Counted from the first letter of the stretch, positions 8,423 through 16,615 are shown. The stretch: 64,000 bases of DNA from Litoreibacter meonggei (GCF_003663885.1 NZ_RCCE01000003.1:62001-126000); one strand, 5' to 3'. The notes: generated by a model from the letters alone, not told the origin. Program-made: numbers and translations.

Positions 8423-9814
8423 TCAACCCTCCTCAGTGCGAAACGTGCGTACGTCGGCCAAATGGCCAGATATTGCAGCGGCGGCGACCATCGCGGGGCT
8501 CATCAGATGGGTCCGGGCGCCGCGTCCCTGCCGACCTTCAAAGTTGCGGTTAGTGGAAGAGGCCAACCGTTCCCCGTCCATCGCGATGTCGTCATTCATC
8601 GCAAGACACATGGAGCATCCACTTTCCGGTCGCCAATCGAACCCCGCTTCGCGAAACACCTGGTCCAGCCCCTCGGCCTCGGCCTGCATGCGCGTGAACG
8701 TGGAGCCTGGCACAACAATCGCGTTCACGCCCTCCGCCACCTTGCGCCCCTTCAGAACGCTAGCGGCAGCGCGTAAGTCCTCGATCCGGCTGTTCGTGCA
8801 CGACCCGATAAAGGCGCTGTCGATTGGGATGTCCTGCACCGATTGGCCCGCCACTAGCCCCATGTAGGTAAGCGCACGATCAAGCGCCGCTCGGGCCTTT
8901 GGTGTCATGTCGCGGGTCACAACCGGCACGGTGCCATCAATCGGCACGGATTGGTCGGGACTGGTGCCCCAACTGATCAACGGCGCAATTTGCGCGGCAT
9001 CAATATGGAATACCTTGTCGTATTTCGCACCGGGATCTGCGGACCATTCCTCGGTATCGAAATGTAGCAAGTCGCTATGAGCCCGGCCAGCCGCCATGCG
9101 GTACGCCGCGTCATCCGCGTCCATGAGTGCTGCGCGCGCACCCAATTCGACTGCCATATTGCAGATCGTCATGCGGCCCGCCATGCCCTGCGTCTTGATG
9201 GCGGAGCCCGCGAATTCCACAGCATAGCCATTGGCCCCACCGGCACCCACCACCTGCACCACCTTCATGATGATATCTTTCGCGGTAACGCCCGGCCCCA
9301 AGTCACCGTCCACGACTACCTGCATTGTTTTCAGACGCTTATAGCGAAGGGTTTGGGTGGCTAGGACATGCTCAACCTCAGACGTACCAATTCCAAACCC
9401 AAGCGCTCCATAGGCGCCATATGTCGTTGTGTGGCTGTCACCGCAGGCGATCAGCATACCGGGCACAACCAGTCCCTGTTCGGGCACGACCACATGCTCA
9501 ATCCCCTGGCGTTGATCGCCGAGACCGTAAAAAGCGATGCCGTGCTTTGAGCAATTAGCCTCAAGGTTTTCGATCAGAAGCTTGGAAGCATCGTCATGGG
9601 GGTCGCGCTGGCGCGTGGCATTGACGTGGTCGATCACCGCCAAATGCGCTTCGGGTCGCCAAACGTTCAATCCCTTCTGGTCCAGCCCTGAAAACGCCTG
9701 CGGGCTGGTGTATTCATTCATGATATGGAAATCGACATAGATCAGCATATCGCCGTCCGGCAGGTCACAGACTTTATGGGCATCAACCAGCTTATCGTAG
9801 AGCGTTCGGCTCAT
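8423..9814 (-). CDS. leuC: LeuC-type dehydratase/isomerase large subunit
   Basis: This 463-aa aconitase-superfamily protein carries the [4Fe-4S] ligands expected for LeuC: one Cys in GSCTNSR and two in CSMC, with the GDSHTTTYGA and GIGTSEVEHVLATQTL signatures. It should dehydrate and rehydrate a 2-hydroxy diacid together with the LeuD-type subunit. Its first 23 nt overlap the 3' end of the hydrolase gene, and its stop is separated from the leuD-like start by 1 nt, so all are one operon. No leuA or leuB is nearby. Candidates are isopropylmalate, citramalate or dimethylmalate; sequence alone does not decide. Confidence 0.85.
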   Translation of the reverse strand: MSRTLYDKLVDAHKVCDLPDGDMLIYVDFHIMNEYTSPQAFSGLDQKGLNVWRPEAHLAVIDHVNATRQRDPHDDASKLLIENLEANCSKHGIAFYGLGDQRQGIEHVVVPEQGLVVPGMLIACGDSHTTTYGAYGALGFGIGTSEVEHVLATQTLRYKRLKTMQVVVDGDLGPGVTAKDIIMKVVQVVGAGGANGYAVEFAGSAIKTQGMAGRMTICNMAVELGARAALMDADDAAYRMAAGRAHSDLLHFDTEEWSADPGAKYDKVFHIDAAQIAPLISWGTSPDQSVPIDGTVPVVTRDMTPKARAALDRALTYMGLVAGQSVQDIPIDSAFIGSCTNSRIEDLRAAASVLKGRKVAEGVNAIVVPGSTFTRMQAEAEGLDQVFREAGFDWRPESGCSMCLAMNDDIAMDGERLASSTNRNFEGRQGRGARTHLMSPAMVAAAAISGHLADVRTFRTEEG

Positions 9815-10715
9815 TGCGCGGCCTCCTGTTTTGACATATGGGGGTGAAAAATGCGATCATGTGTGCCAGAATTTCGTCCGGAATTTCTTCAGCCATGTAG
9901 TGTGTCGCGTCGACTTCGGTGCAGGTCACGTTTTCTGCCCGTTCGGCCCAAAGGGCCGCAGCATCGAAGCAGCGCCCGATGACCCCGTGTTTAGCCCAAA
10001 TTGCTTTCAACGGCATCGCCAGCTTTCGGCTGCCGTCTTCATCGTCATGGCGCAAGTCGATTGTTGCTGCGGCCCGATAATCCTCGCATGTGGCATGAAT
10101 CGTGGCGGGATCGCGAAAGGCATCCAGATATTCGGCAAGGGCGGCGTCCGAGAACGGATTATCGCCACCGGCCTGATTGAAGCACTTCAGCTTCCAGTAG
10201 CTTTCGGGATTTTCGCCGATCATGGTCTCGGGGATCGGGTAGTCTTGGATCAGGAAAAACCAATGCCAGTAAGCCTTCGCAAACGCATCGGATGTGTTGG
10301 CATACATCTCGCGCGTGGGCGCGATGTCGAGGAATACCATCGATTTGACCCGTTCGCCATGGTCCAGCCCCAACCGGTGGCAGACCCGTGCGCCCCGATC
10401 GTGGGCGCCAACATGGAACCGCTCATGACCCAGTTCGCTCATCACGGCAGCGATATCGCTTGCCATGGCACGTTTAGAATAGGGCGAGTGCTGGGCATCT
10501 GAGGGTGGCTTGTCTGACCTCCCATAGCCTCTTAAATCTGGACAAATCACTTGAAAGTTCTTGGCCAGCTCAGGTGCCAATTGATGCCACATCGCGGAGG
10601 TCTGTGGATAACCATGGACCAATACCAAGGGCTCTGCCCCAAGCGGACCCGCACGACGTACGAAGATTTTGGCGCCATTGCCGGCGATCATTTCTTCGGT
10701 GAAGCCTTCAAACAT
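9792..10715 (-). CDS. Alpha/beta hydrolase of the fluoroacetate (haloacetate) dehalogenase type
   Basis: This 307-aa alpha/beta hydrolase keeps all residues that define fluoroacetate dehalogenases. The nucleophile is Asp106 in HDRGAR, with Arg107 and Arg110 to bind the carboxylate. The halide pocket is His151-Trp152 plus Tyr213 in CEDYRA. Asp130 and His272 (THYMAEE) complete the relay. These align with D110, R111, R114, H155, W156, D134 and H280 of the Rhodopseudomonas enzyme. It is first in the minus-strand unit with LeuC/LeuD-like subunits and LysR, and divergent from a TAXI-TRAP transporter. AAGGGGA precedes ATG 10715. The real substrate may be a non-halogenated carboxylate; related family members also hydrolyse other bonds. 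Confidence 0.82.
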   Translation of the reverse strand: MFEGFTEEMIAGNGAKIFVRRAGPLGAEPLVLVHGYPQTSAMWHQLAPELAKNFQVICPDLRGYGRSDKPPSDAQHSPYSKRAMASDIAAVMSELGHERFHVGAHDRGARVCHRLGLDHGERVKSMVFLDIAPTREMYANTSDAFAKAYWHWFFLIQDYPIPETMIGENPESYWKLKCFNQAGGDNPFSDAALAEYLDAFRDPATIHATCEDYRAAATIDLRHDDEDGSRKLAMPLKAIWAKHGVIGRCFDAAALWAERAENVTCTEVDATHYMAEEIPDEILAHMIAFFTPICQNRRPRNEPNALR

Positions 10716-10741
10716 CTACATCCCCTTGCAACAGATCTTTA

Positions 10742-10768
10742 TGCAGTATTTCAGATTTATTGCAGTAT
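10742..10768. promoter_or_regulatory. Direct repeats in the divergent hydrolase/TRAP promoter
   Basis: TGCAGTAT occurs at 10742-10749 and again at 10761-10768, 19 nt apart start to start (about two helical turns). The site lies in the 174-bp spacer between two divergent starts. Same-face direct repeats fit a regulator site, for which the operon's LysR protein is the obvious candidate. Binding is inference. Confidence 0.4.
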
Positions 10769-10889
10769 ATTAATCGGAAAAACTGAACAGTTTTCGCGAA
10801 TAATGCACCCGCCCCAAATCGCTATTCTTTGTACCAATGGACCTCTCGCTAGGTTCAGAATCACTTTTGGAACGAAGAGGGAGGTCTTC

Positions 10890-11885
10890 ATGACAAAGAC
10901 TATATTGACTGTAAGCGCGTTGAGCCTGATGGCCAGTGCAACACTGGCGCTGGCCGACGGCCACCAGGACCGGACCGGATGGCCCGAGAGCTTTACGCTT
11001 GGCACAGCATCGCAGGGCGGCACCTATTTTGCCTATGGCTCAGGTTGGGCTAACCTTGTGGCCGAAGAGCTAGGCATTTCCGGTGGTGGTGAAATCACTG
11101 GCGGCCCAATGCAAAACATGGCACTGGTTCACACCGGAGAGATCGCCTTTGGCCTGACAACCCTCGGGCCCGCGTTCGAGTCGTTGACCGGCAATAACCC
11201 AATCGCGCCCGGCCTGCAGATGACCAATGCCTGCGCGATGTTTCCCATGTACCAAACGCCATTCTCGATCACGACATTGAGTTCGTCGGGCATCACATCA
11301 GTGGCCGATATCCCCGCGGGGTCGCGGATCGGGTTTGGCCCAGCGGGTTCCACGTCGGACACCTATTTCCCTAGAATGATGGAAACGCTTGGTGTCGACT
11401 TCGAGCGCCGCAACGGTGGCTGGTCGGATCTGGGTGGTCAGTTGCAAGATGGTCTTCTGGACGTGATCGCTTTCGCTGCTGGTGTACCCGTTCCGGCGGT
11501 TAGCCAACTCGAGGTACAGGCCGATATCAATATCATTGAGTTCACCGAAGACGAACAGGCCCAGATCCTGGAAACCTACCCGGTGGCCCCATTCCAGATT
11601 TCGGCGGATAGTTATTCCACCATCGATGCAGATGTACGTTCGGTGTCGATGTGGAATTTCGCCATTGCCAATTGCGAATTGCCGGAGAGCTTTGTTTATG
11701 CGGTGGTCGACGTGATTATGTCCGACAATGAGCGGATGGTGAATATCCACCGCGCCTCGCGATCGACGATCCCTGAAAACTACGACCGCAACAATGTTCT
11801 GATGTGGCACCCGGGCGCCGCCCGCTGGTTCACCGAGAATGCAGGCGCCATGATCGATGACGGGATGATCCACCAAGACATGTAA
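10890..11885 (+). CDS. TRAP transporter solute receptor, TAXI family
   Basis: This 331-aa exported protein has a Sec signal peptide (about residues 1-23, ending ATLALA-DG). The TAXI hallmarks follow: FTLGTASQGGTYFAYG, then GLTTLGPAFE and SRIGFGPAGSTSDTYFPRM. It is the periplasmic ligand-binding part of a tripartite ATP-independent transporter; the fused permease follows 114 nt downstream. ATG 10890 is chosen because GGGAGG precedes it by 6 nt and the signal peptide begins there; the frame stays open upstream. TAXI receptors usually bind organic acids or amino acids; the ligand here is unknown but is probably the substrate of the divergent hydrolase/LeuCD operon. Confidence 0.9.
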   Translation: MTKTILTVSALSLMASATLALADGHQDRTGWPESFTLGTASQGGTYFAYGSGWANLVAEELGISGGGEITGGPMQNMALVHTGEIAFGLTTLGPAFESLTGNNPIAPGLQMTNACAMFPMYQTPFSITTLSSSGITSVADIPAGSRIGFGPAGSTSDTYFPRMMETLGVDFERRNGGWSDLGGQLQDGLLDVIAFAAGVPVPAVSQLEVQADINIIEFTEDEQAQILETYPVAPFQISADSYSTIDADVRSVSMWNFAIANCELPESFVYAVVDVIMSDNERMVNIHRASRSTIPENYDRNNVLMWHPGAARWFTENAGAMIDDGMIHQDM

Positions 11886-11999
11886 CGGGCAGCTGCCCCT
11901 AGCATTACGCTGTCGCGCTCGTTTCGTTCGGGCGCGGCGGCATCCATTCAATGGGATCTGCACCTGGGCGAGGACGCCTTGAGCGCAAACGGAGGGATC

Positions 12000-14264
12000 A
12001 TGACAGATCAAACTGCAAATCAGGAGGATATCGTCCTAGCCGAGGGCGTGGATGAAGAACCGGTTGAGCGGAACAGACGACTTTTTTCAGGTAATAATCT
12101 GATCGTCTTCGCATCGCTGGCAACCTTATATGCCGCTTTTCACATGCTTGCACTAAACGGTGTCTCGATCAGCGCATGGACAGGCATTGAACTGCCGTTC
12201 TTGCCGCAGTTTCCGGTAGAGACCTGGAGTTTCCGCATCGTGCACATCGCAGGTGCTCTGGCACTTGGTTTTCTATTGTTCAATGCAAGGCTCTTCTCTG
12301 ATGAAGACGTCTCTGCAACACCACTTCTTTCGAAAGCAGGCTATCTGCTCTTCATTCCTGCGGCGATCTCCCTCTATACCGTTTTTGGCTTCATGCAGCT
12401 GGTGAATTCCGGCACGCTGCCGGTAATGGGCGGGTTGACCTCTTGGGCCGCTTTCCCAGGGACCGAGATCTACCAGACTGAGATTGCCTGGTTTGGCGTA
12501 CCGCTTCTGATCGCCGCACTTGGGGCCATCGCTCTGGGATGGTTTGAAAAGGCACCGCGTGACAGGTTTGCCACCGCGGACCTAGTCATGGCGCTTTGCA
12601 GTCTGATCGTCGCATTCTACCTCATCACGGTTTATTCGACGGCCGCGCGTAATTCGGTGGGCACGCCTTTTGTTCCTGTCGGAGTGGCTTTCGCGGCGAC
12701 GGCAGGGGCTGGATTAATCCTGGAATTGACCCGCCGCGTCGCAGGCTTGGCGCTTGTGATCATTGCCGGAGTCTTTTTGGTCTACACATTCACGGCCCAT
12801 CTGATGCCCGGCATATTGGCGGTATCGAACGCCTACACCTGGCAGCGTTTCTTTGGCCACGTATATTCCGACGCAGGTATCATTGGGCCAACCACGGCCG
12901 TGTCATCTACCTACATCATCCTCTTCATTATTTTCGCGGCGTTTTTGCAGGCCTCGAAAGTGGGCGACTACTTCGTGAACTTTGCCTTCGCTGCTGCCGG
13001 TCGTGCACGCGGCGGCCCGGCAAAGGTGGCAATCTTTGCCTCGGGCCTTATGGGGATGATCAATGGCACCTCGGCGGGCAATGTTGTGGCCACAGGGTCG
13101 CTAACAATCCCTCTAATGAAGAAAGTGGGCTATAAAGGTCGCACAGCAGGCGCAATTGAGGCCGCCGCCTCGACGGGTGGCCAAATCATGCCGCCCATCA
13201 TGGGGGCCGGCGCATTCATCATGGCCGAAATCACCGGCATTCCCTATCAGGAAATTGCGATTGCCGCGATCATTCCAGCGATCCTCTACTTCGCGTCGAT
13301 CTATTTCATGGTGGACCTTGAGGCCGCCAAACTGGGCATGACCGGAATGAACGAGGACGAGATTCCGAAGTTCAAGAAACTCGTGCGCCAGGTCTATTTG
13401 TTCATCCCGATCCTGATCCTGATATTCGCGCTTTTCTTGGGGTACTCGGTTATTCGCGCAGGCACATTGGCGACAGTTTCGGCTGCAATGGTATCCTGGC
13501 TAACGCCCCATAGAATGGGTGTCCGATCGATCCTGAAAGCCTTTGAACTGGCCGGGGTCATGTCGGTTCAGATCATCACGGTCTGCGCTTGTGCAGGCAT
13601 CATCGTGGGCGTGATCAGTTTGACTGGCGTCGGCGCCCGTTTCTCGTCAATGCTGCTCGGTATTGCGGACGCAAGCCAACTGCTCGCACTCATCTTTGCA
13701 ATGTGCATTGCGATCCTGTTGGGCATGGGTATGCCGACAACTGCAGCTTACGCTGTGGCGGCATCGGTGGTCGCACCAGGCCTTGTTAATCTCGGTATCC
13801 CAATGCTGACGGCCCATTTCTTCGTCTTCTACTTCGCGGTTGTCTCAGCGATCACACCACCCGTAGCTTTGGCGAGTTACGCTGCGGCGGGCATTTCAGG
13901 ATCTAACCCGATGGCCACTTCGGTCACGTCATTCAAGATCGGCATCTCCGCCTTCGTCGTGCCGTTTATGTTCTTCTACAATTCCGCCATTCTGATGGAC
14001 GGAACTTGGCTTGAGATCATGCAGGCAAGCGGCACCGCCCTTGTTGGAGTGTTTTTGTTGTCTTCGGGCATCCAAGGCTGGTTTGTAGGCGGGCGCATTG
14101 CGTGGTTCCTACGGGTGGGCCTTGTCGTCGCCGCACTGTTTTTGATCGAAGGCGGTTTCATCACCGACCTCATCGGTCTGGGGGGCACGGCCCTGGTCGT
14201 CTTTGTCCAGAAAATCATCAGACCATCGCCAAATCTACAATTTGAGGTCCGCGGTTCCGATTAG
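12000..14264 (+). CDS. TRAP transporter fused 4TM/12TM permease
   Basis: This 754-aa polytopic membrane protein fuses the small DctQ-like and large DctM-like TRAP subunits, as usual for TAXI systems. The N-terminal 50 residues are acidic and cytoplasmic. Hydrophobic helices then run to the C-terminus, with the DctM signatures GGPAKVAIFASGLMGMINGTS, EAAASTGGQIMPPIMGAGAF and GMGMPTTAAYAVAA. It uses an ion gradient, typically sodium, to import the ligand delivered by the receptor. ATG 12000 lies 3 nt after GGAGGG; a TTG at 11979 is an alternative. The pair probably forms one transcript. Confidence 0.92.
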   Translation: MTDQTANQEDIVLAEGVDEEPVERNRRLFSGNNLIVFASLATLYAAFHMLALNGVSISAWTGIELPFLPQFPVETWSFRIVHIAGALALGFLLFNARLFSDEDVSATPLLSKAGYLLFIPAAISLYTVFGFMQLVNSGTLPVMGGLTSWAAFPGTEIYQTEIAWFGVPLLIAALGAIALGWFEKAPRDRFATADLVMALCSLIVAFYLITVYSTAARNSVGTPFVPVGVAFAATAGAGLILELTRRVAGLALVIIAGVFLVYTFTAHLMPGILAVSNAYTWQRFFGHVYSDAGIIGPTTAVSSTYIILFIIFAAFLQASKVGDYFVNFAFAAAGRARGGPAKVAIFASGLMGMINGTSAGNVVATGSLTIPLMKKVGYKGRTAGAIEAAASTGGQIMPPIMGAGAFIMAEITGIPYQEIAIAAIIPAILYFASIYFMVDLEAAKLGMTGMNEDEIPKFKKLVRQVYLFIPILILIFALFLGYSVIRAGTLATVSAAMVSWLTPHRMGVRSILKAFELAGVMSVQIITVCACAGIIVGVISLTGVGARFSSMLLGIADASQLLALIFAMCIAILLGMGMPTTAAYAVAASVVAPGLVNLGIPMLTAHFFVFYFAVVSAITPPVALASYAAAGISGSNPMATSVTSFKIGISAFVVPFMFFYNSAILMDGTWLEIMQASGTALVGVFLLSSGIQGWFVGGRIAWFLRVGLVVAALFLIEGGFITDLIGLGGTALVVFVQKIIRPSPNLQFEVRGSD

Positions 14265-14270
14265 CAAAAG

Positions 14271-14303
14271 GTGCAGACGGCTGAGGCGATTGGTTGTCTG
14301 CAC
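14271..14303 (+). repeat. Inverted repeat after the TRAP permease
   Basis: GTGCAGAC (14271-14278) and GTCTGCAC (14296-14303) pair perfectly over 8 bp with a 17-nt loop, 7 nt after the permease stop. No U-run follows, so it may stabilise the 3' end rather than terminate transcription. Confidence 0.4.
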
Positions 14304-14421
14304 GAAGGCCCTTCAATCGCGAGCGTCAAGGTCACAATTGGCGTTCGCGCCGCATCAAGTACCCTTAGGTCTAAGGTTACCCCACGTTGAAATCTATGAC
14401 CGTAAAGGACCATGTCAGGAT

Positions 14422-14604
14422 ATGTGCAGAATTTTCGGGGCTATAAATGATAGGTCGGTGGGCGAGGACAAACTACTGCGAGCTTCAGAGGCTATGTTCA
14501 GCGGCGGCCCTGATAGTCAATGGATAGAACAAGGCGATGGTTGGTCCGTCGGCACCAATCGCCTTGCAATTCAAGGGATCGATGGAGGAAATCTCTGCGG
14601 GTAA
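14422..14604 (+). pseudogene. Truncated asparagine synthetase (AsnB) N-terminus
   Basis: From ATG 14422 the frame reads MCRIFGAI, then SEAMFSGGPD, NRLAIQGIDGGN, and ends at TAA 14602-14604. This is the start of a class II glutamine amidotransferase of the AsnB type: the Cys2 nucleophile, GGPD and the RLAI-x-x-x-x-GG motif are in order. Only about 57 of roughly 600 residues remain. The sequence then changes at about 14580-14592 into LysR-derived sequence in another frame. It is a gene remnant, not a functional enzyme. Confidence 0.7.
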
Positions 14605-14743
14605 ATTAGTGCAGTTACTACCTGATTGGAGCTTGCCTGAACAACCTATGGCCTTGATCTATCATCGTGACCGGTACAGGCCGCAAAGGCTAACAAAATT
14701 CATCGATTTCGTGAAGTCAGTTTTTAGGAGCCAACTCGCATAG
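14581..14743 (+). pseudogene. Remnant of a LysR regulator C-terminus
   Basis: In a different frame from the AsnB remnant, the segment ending at TAG 14743 reads EEISAGKLVQLLPDW, YHRDRYRPQRLTKFIDFV. This is the last 45 or so residues of a LysR effector domain: the SGKLVxLLPDW strand and final FIDFV helix are characteristic. Nothing of the DNA-binding part is present. It abuts the AsnB fragment, so the two are joined debris from deletions or recombination. Confidence 0.65.
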
Positions 14744-14924
14744 CCGACATTTGAGGAATCTGCAGCATCAGTCACATTGGGCTCGAAGCCGCCATTCGCG
14801 CGTAGCCTCTTTGAATACCCCAACGCCCACTGCTACCCCAATTGACCTAACGCAACGACCAGGCACGCCAGTGCGTGTAAACTCAGGGGAGCACTTCAAA
14901 CGAAACCCAGTAGGAGATGGCACC
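14744..14924. other. Spacer between gene remnants and the UspA gene
   Basis: A 181-bp non-coding stretch holding one copy of the dispersed repeat (14778-14800) and, by position, the promoter for the UspA gene. No gene is seen. Confidence 0.5.
14778..14800 (+). repeat. Dispersed repeat copy, right of island 1
   Basis: The segment contains GGGCTCGAAGCCGCCATTCG. It differs at only a few positions from the copies at 19458-19480 and 26547-26569, and lies at the right side of accessory island 1, just after the gene remnants. Confidence 0.65.
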
Positions 14925-15332
14925 ATGTACAAAAACATCCTCGTTCCGGTCGTTTTCGATAAAGACCACGAAACTCAGGCATCCTATGCCGTCGCGCGTG
15001 CGCTGGCCGATAAGGATGCAAAATTCACGGTGGCGCATGTGATAGAGGACATTCCGGACTACGTCACATCCTCTATTCCGCGCGACGTTCTGGCCTCGAC
15101 GCGCCGCGAGGCCGAGGCTTCTCTGGCTCAGGCGGCCAAGGATCTTTCAGGTGCAGCGCCGAAGATGATTTCCGGTCACGCGGGGCGCTCCATCGTCGAC
15201 TACGCCAACGATAATGACATCGACTGCATCGTGCTGGCATCGCACAGACCGGGGTTCAGCGACCTGTTTTTGGGCTCCACCGCCGCCAGAGTGGTCCGCC
15301 ATGCAAAATGCGCCGTTCATGTGATCCGGTAG
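14925..15332 (+). CDS. Universal stress protein (UspA family)
   Basis: This 135-aa cytoplasmic protein is a single Usp domain: MYKNILVPVVFD at the N-terminus and the ATP-binding type C-terminus SHRPGFSDLFLGSTAARVVRHAKCAVHVIR (the G-2x-G-9x-G(S/T) pattern is recognisable). ATG 14925 has GGAG at about 10 nt; the open frame extends upstream without homology. Small Usp proteins often accompany TRAP transporters and may respond to transport or energy state (cf. TeaD), so this may belong with the upstream TRAP genes even though debris now separates them. Confidence 0.9.
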   Translation: MYKNILVPVVFDKDHETQASYAVARALADKDAKFTVAHVIEDIPDYVTSSIPRDVLASTRREAEASLAQAAKDLSGAAPKMISGHAGRSIVDYANDNDIDCIVLASHRPGFSDLFLGSTAARVVRHAKCAVHVIR

Positions 15333-15570
15333 CAAAGGCACCGAACGCTGCCACCACCAAGCCTTAACGCGTCCGCCCTATACCCTGTCCTCGGTTAACC
15401 AAACGTGTGGCGCTCTTAACGCTACGCATTCGATCTGTGGTCCATGGCTCCGCGCAAGGAGTTTCCCGCGACCGCCGGCAGTATAGGGGACAGTAAACCC
15501 CGAAGGGATGCAGGGTAACGCCTGTAACAAAGATGACCGCAGCCCGAAATGGGCGGCCGCCTATCTATTA
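15333..15570. other. Structured spacer between the convergent UspA and cmk genes
   Basis: No coding sequence is seen in these 238 bp. The stretch includes the 8-nt complementary pair CCCTATAC (about 15377-15384) and GTATAGGG, enclosing about 100 nt, and a GGTTAACC palindrome. It could encode a structured RNA or be the scar of the event that separated cmk from rpsA. It did not convincingly match 6S RNA, tmRNA, SRP RNA or RNase P RNA. Confidence 0.4.
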
Positions 15571-16191
15571 TCAGTCTGAGACATCTTTCAGCCGCGCCCG
15601 AACTTCTCGGGCCGCGGCCGCAACTGCGTCGTCTATGCTCATGTCCGATGTATCAATCACCACCGCATCCGCCGCCGCCGCCAGTGGGGCCGCCTCGCGG
15701 TCACGATCCCGCGCATCGCGTTCCTGCAAATCGCGCAGCACACCCTCGCGTGTAACCTCGTGGCCGTTGCCGGAGAGTTCCAGATAGCGCCGCTCCGCCC
15801 GCACCTCGTCAGACGCCGTGACAAAGAGCTTCACATCCGCATCAGGGCAAATCACCGTTCCGATGTCGCGCCCGTCCAGAACCGCGCCGCCGTCGCGGCG
15901 GGCAAAGTCGCGCTGGAACTGCACCAAGGCTTCGCGCACGTCCGGGATCGCCGCAACCTTGGAGGCCGCTTGCGCCACAGCCGTGGTGCGCAGATCATCG
16001 CGGTCCATGTCTGTGGGTTTCAGAGCCTTCGCCGCCTCGACCGGATCAGCGCCGTCGATCACCCGCGCGCCGGTGGCGCGATAGAGCAGCCCTGTGTCCA
16101 GATGGGCGAAGCCGAATTCCTCAGCCACGCGCTTGGACAGGGTCCCCTTCCCGGCGGCTGCCGGACCGTCGATTGCGACTGTGAATTTCAT
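15571..16191 (-). CDS. cmk: Cytidylate kinase
   Basis: This 206-aa kinase phosphorylates CMP and dCMP with ATP. The P-loop is [11 protein letters not shown] at the N-terminus, followed by [10 protein letters not shown], the [16 protein letters not shown] substrate and Mg site and the arginine-rich lid RDxxREAAPL. ATG 16191 is chosen because the family begins [10 protein letters not shown]; the frame is open further upstream. Its start overlaps the stop of the GFA-family gene in an ATGA. cmk normally precedes rpsA, but here its downstream side faces island 1. Confidence 0.95.
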   Translation of the reverse strand: MKFTVAIDGPAAAGKGTLSKRVAEEFGFAHLDTGLLYRATGARVIDGADPVEAAKALKPTDMDRDDLRTTAVAQAASKVAAIPDVREALVQFQRDFARRDGGAVLDGRDIGTVICPDADVKLFVTASDEVRAERRYLELSGNGHEVTREGVLRDLQERDARDRDREAAPLAAAADAVVIDTSDMSIDDAVAAAAREVRARLKDVSD

Positions 16192-16589
16192 CGTACTTGT
16201 GTCGTCAAATTGGGGTCGTCGGCATCCGCACAAGGCAGACCGTCAGAGATGTCGTAGTAATCGCCCTTGTCGGCGCAGTAGATGTGGCCTGCAAGTGCAA
16301 GTCCTGTGTCGCCGTCGATTGACCCTGCGGAGATCGACAGGTTCACACCCGCCCCATCCCAAAACATCTGCGAACCGCAGGTGCCACAAAACCCGCGTCG
16401 CGCGGTGGAGGAAGAAACGTACCACGTGACGTCGCCCATGATTTCGATGTCATCGCGCGCTGCGGATGTCGCCGCCACATGATGCCCGCTAGACTTGCTG
16501 CATTGCTTGCAATGGCACGCGATGACCGGGCGCATAGGCCCGCTGACAGTGTAGGTGATTTGGCCGCACAAACAGCTACCGTTGCGCAT
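16188..16589 (-). CDS. GFA-family zinc protein
   Basis: The 133-aa protein is a GFA (glutathione-dependent formaldehyde-activating) fold protein. The zinc ligands are visible: C-L-C-G near the N-terminus, CHCKQC and CGTCGSQMF. Most members are not formaldehyde enzymes, so the reaction is unknown. It overlaps cmk by 4 nt (ATGA), indicating translational coupling, and belongs to the aroA-hypothetical-GFA-cmk unit. Confidence 0.88.
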   Translation of the reverse strand: MRNGSCLCGQITYTVSGPMRPVIACHCKQCSKSSGHHVAATSAARDDIEIMGDVTWYVSSSTARRGFCGTCGSQMFWDGAGVNLSISAGSIDGDTGLALAGHIYCADKGDYYDISDGLPCADADDPNLTTQVR

Positions 16590-16615
16590 GGAAAACCTCC
16601 GTTGAAGGGTGATAT

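Noticed and set aside
7816-9814. Leucine biosynthesis leuCD
   Set aside because: No leuA or leuB; operon partners are a hydrolase, LysR and a divergent TRAP transporter, which points to catabolism, though leucine synthesis cannot be excluded without the rest of the genome.
14203-14604. A 133-residue protein spanning the permease end and the AsnB-like segment
   Set aside because: Only residues from 14422 show homology; the upstream part overlaps the permease in another frame.
15355-15545. 6S RNA on the plus strand
   Set aside because: GTGGCGCTC and GGGTAACGCCTG recall parts of 6S RNA, but the conserved CTTGAGCC and matching arms expected in alphaproteobacterial 6S and a long closing stem are not found.
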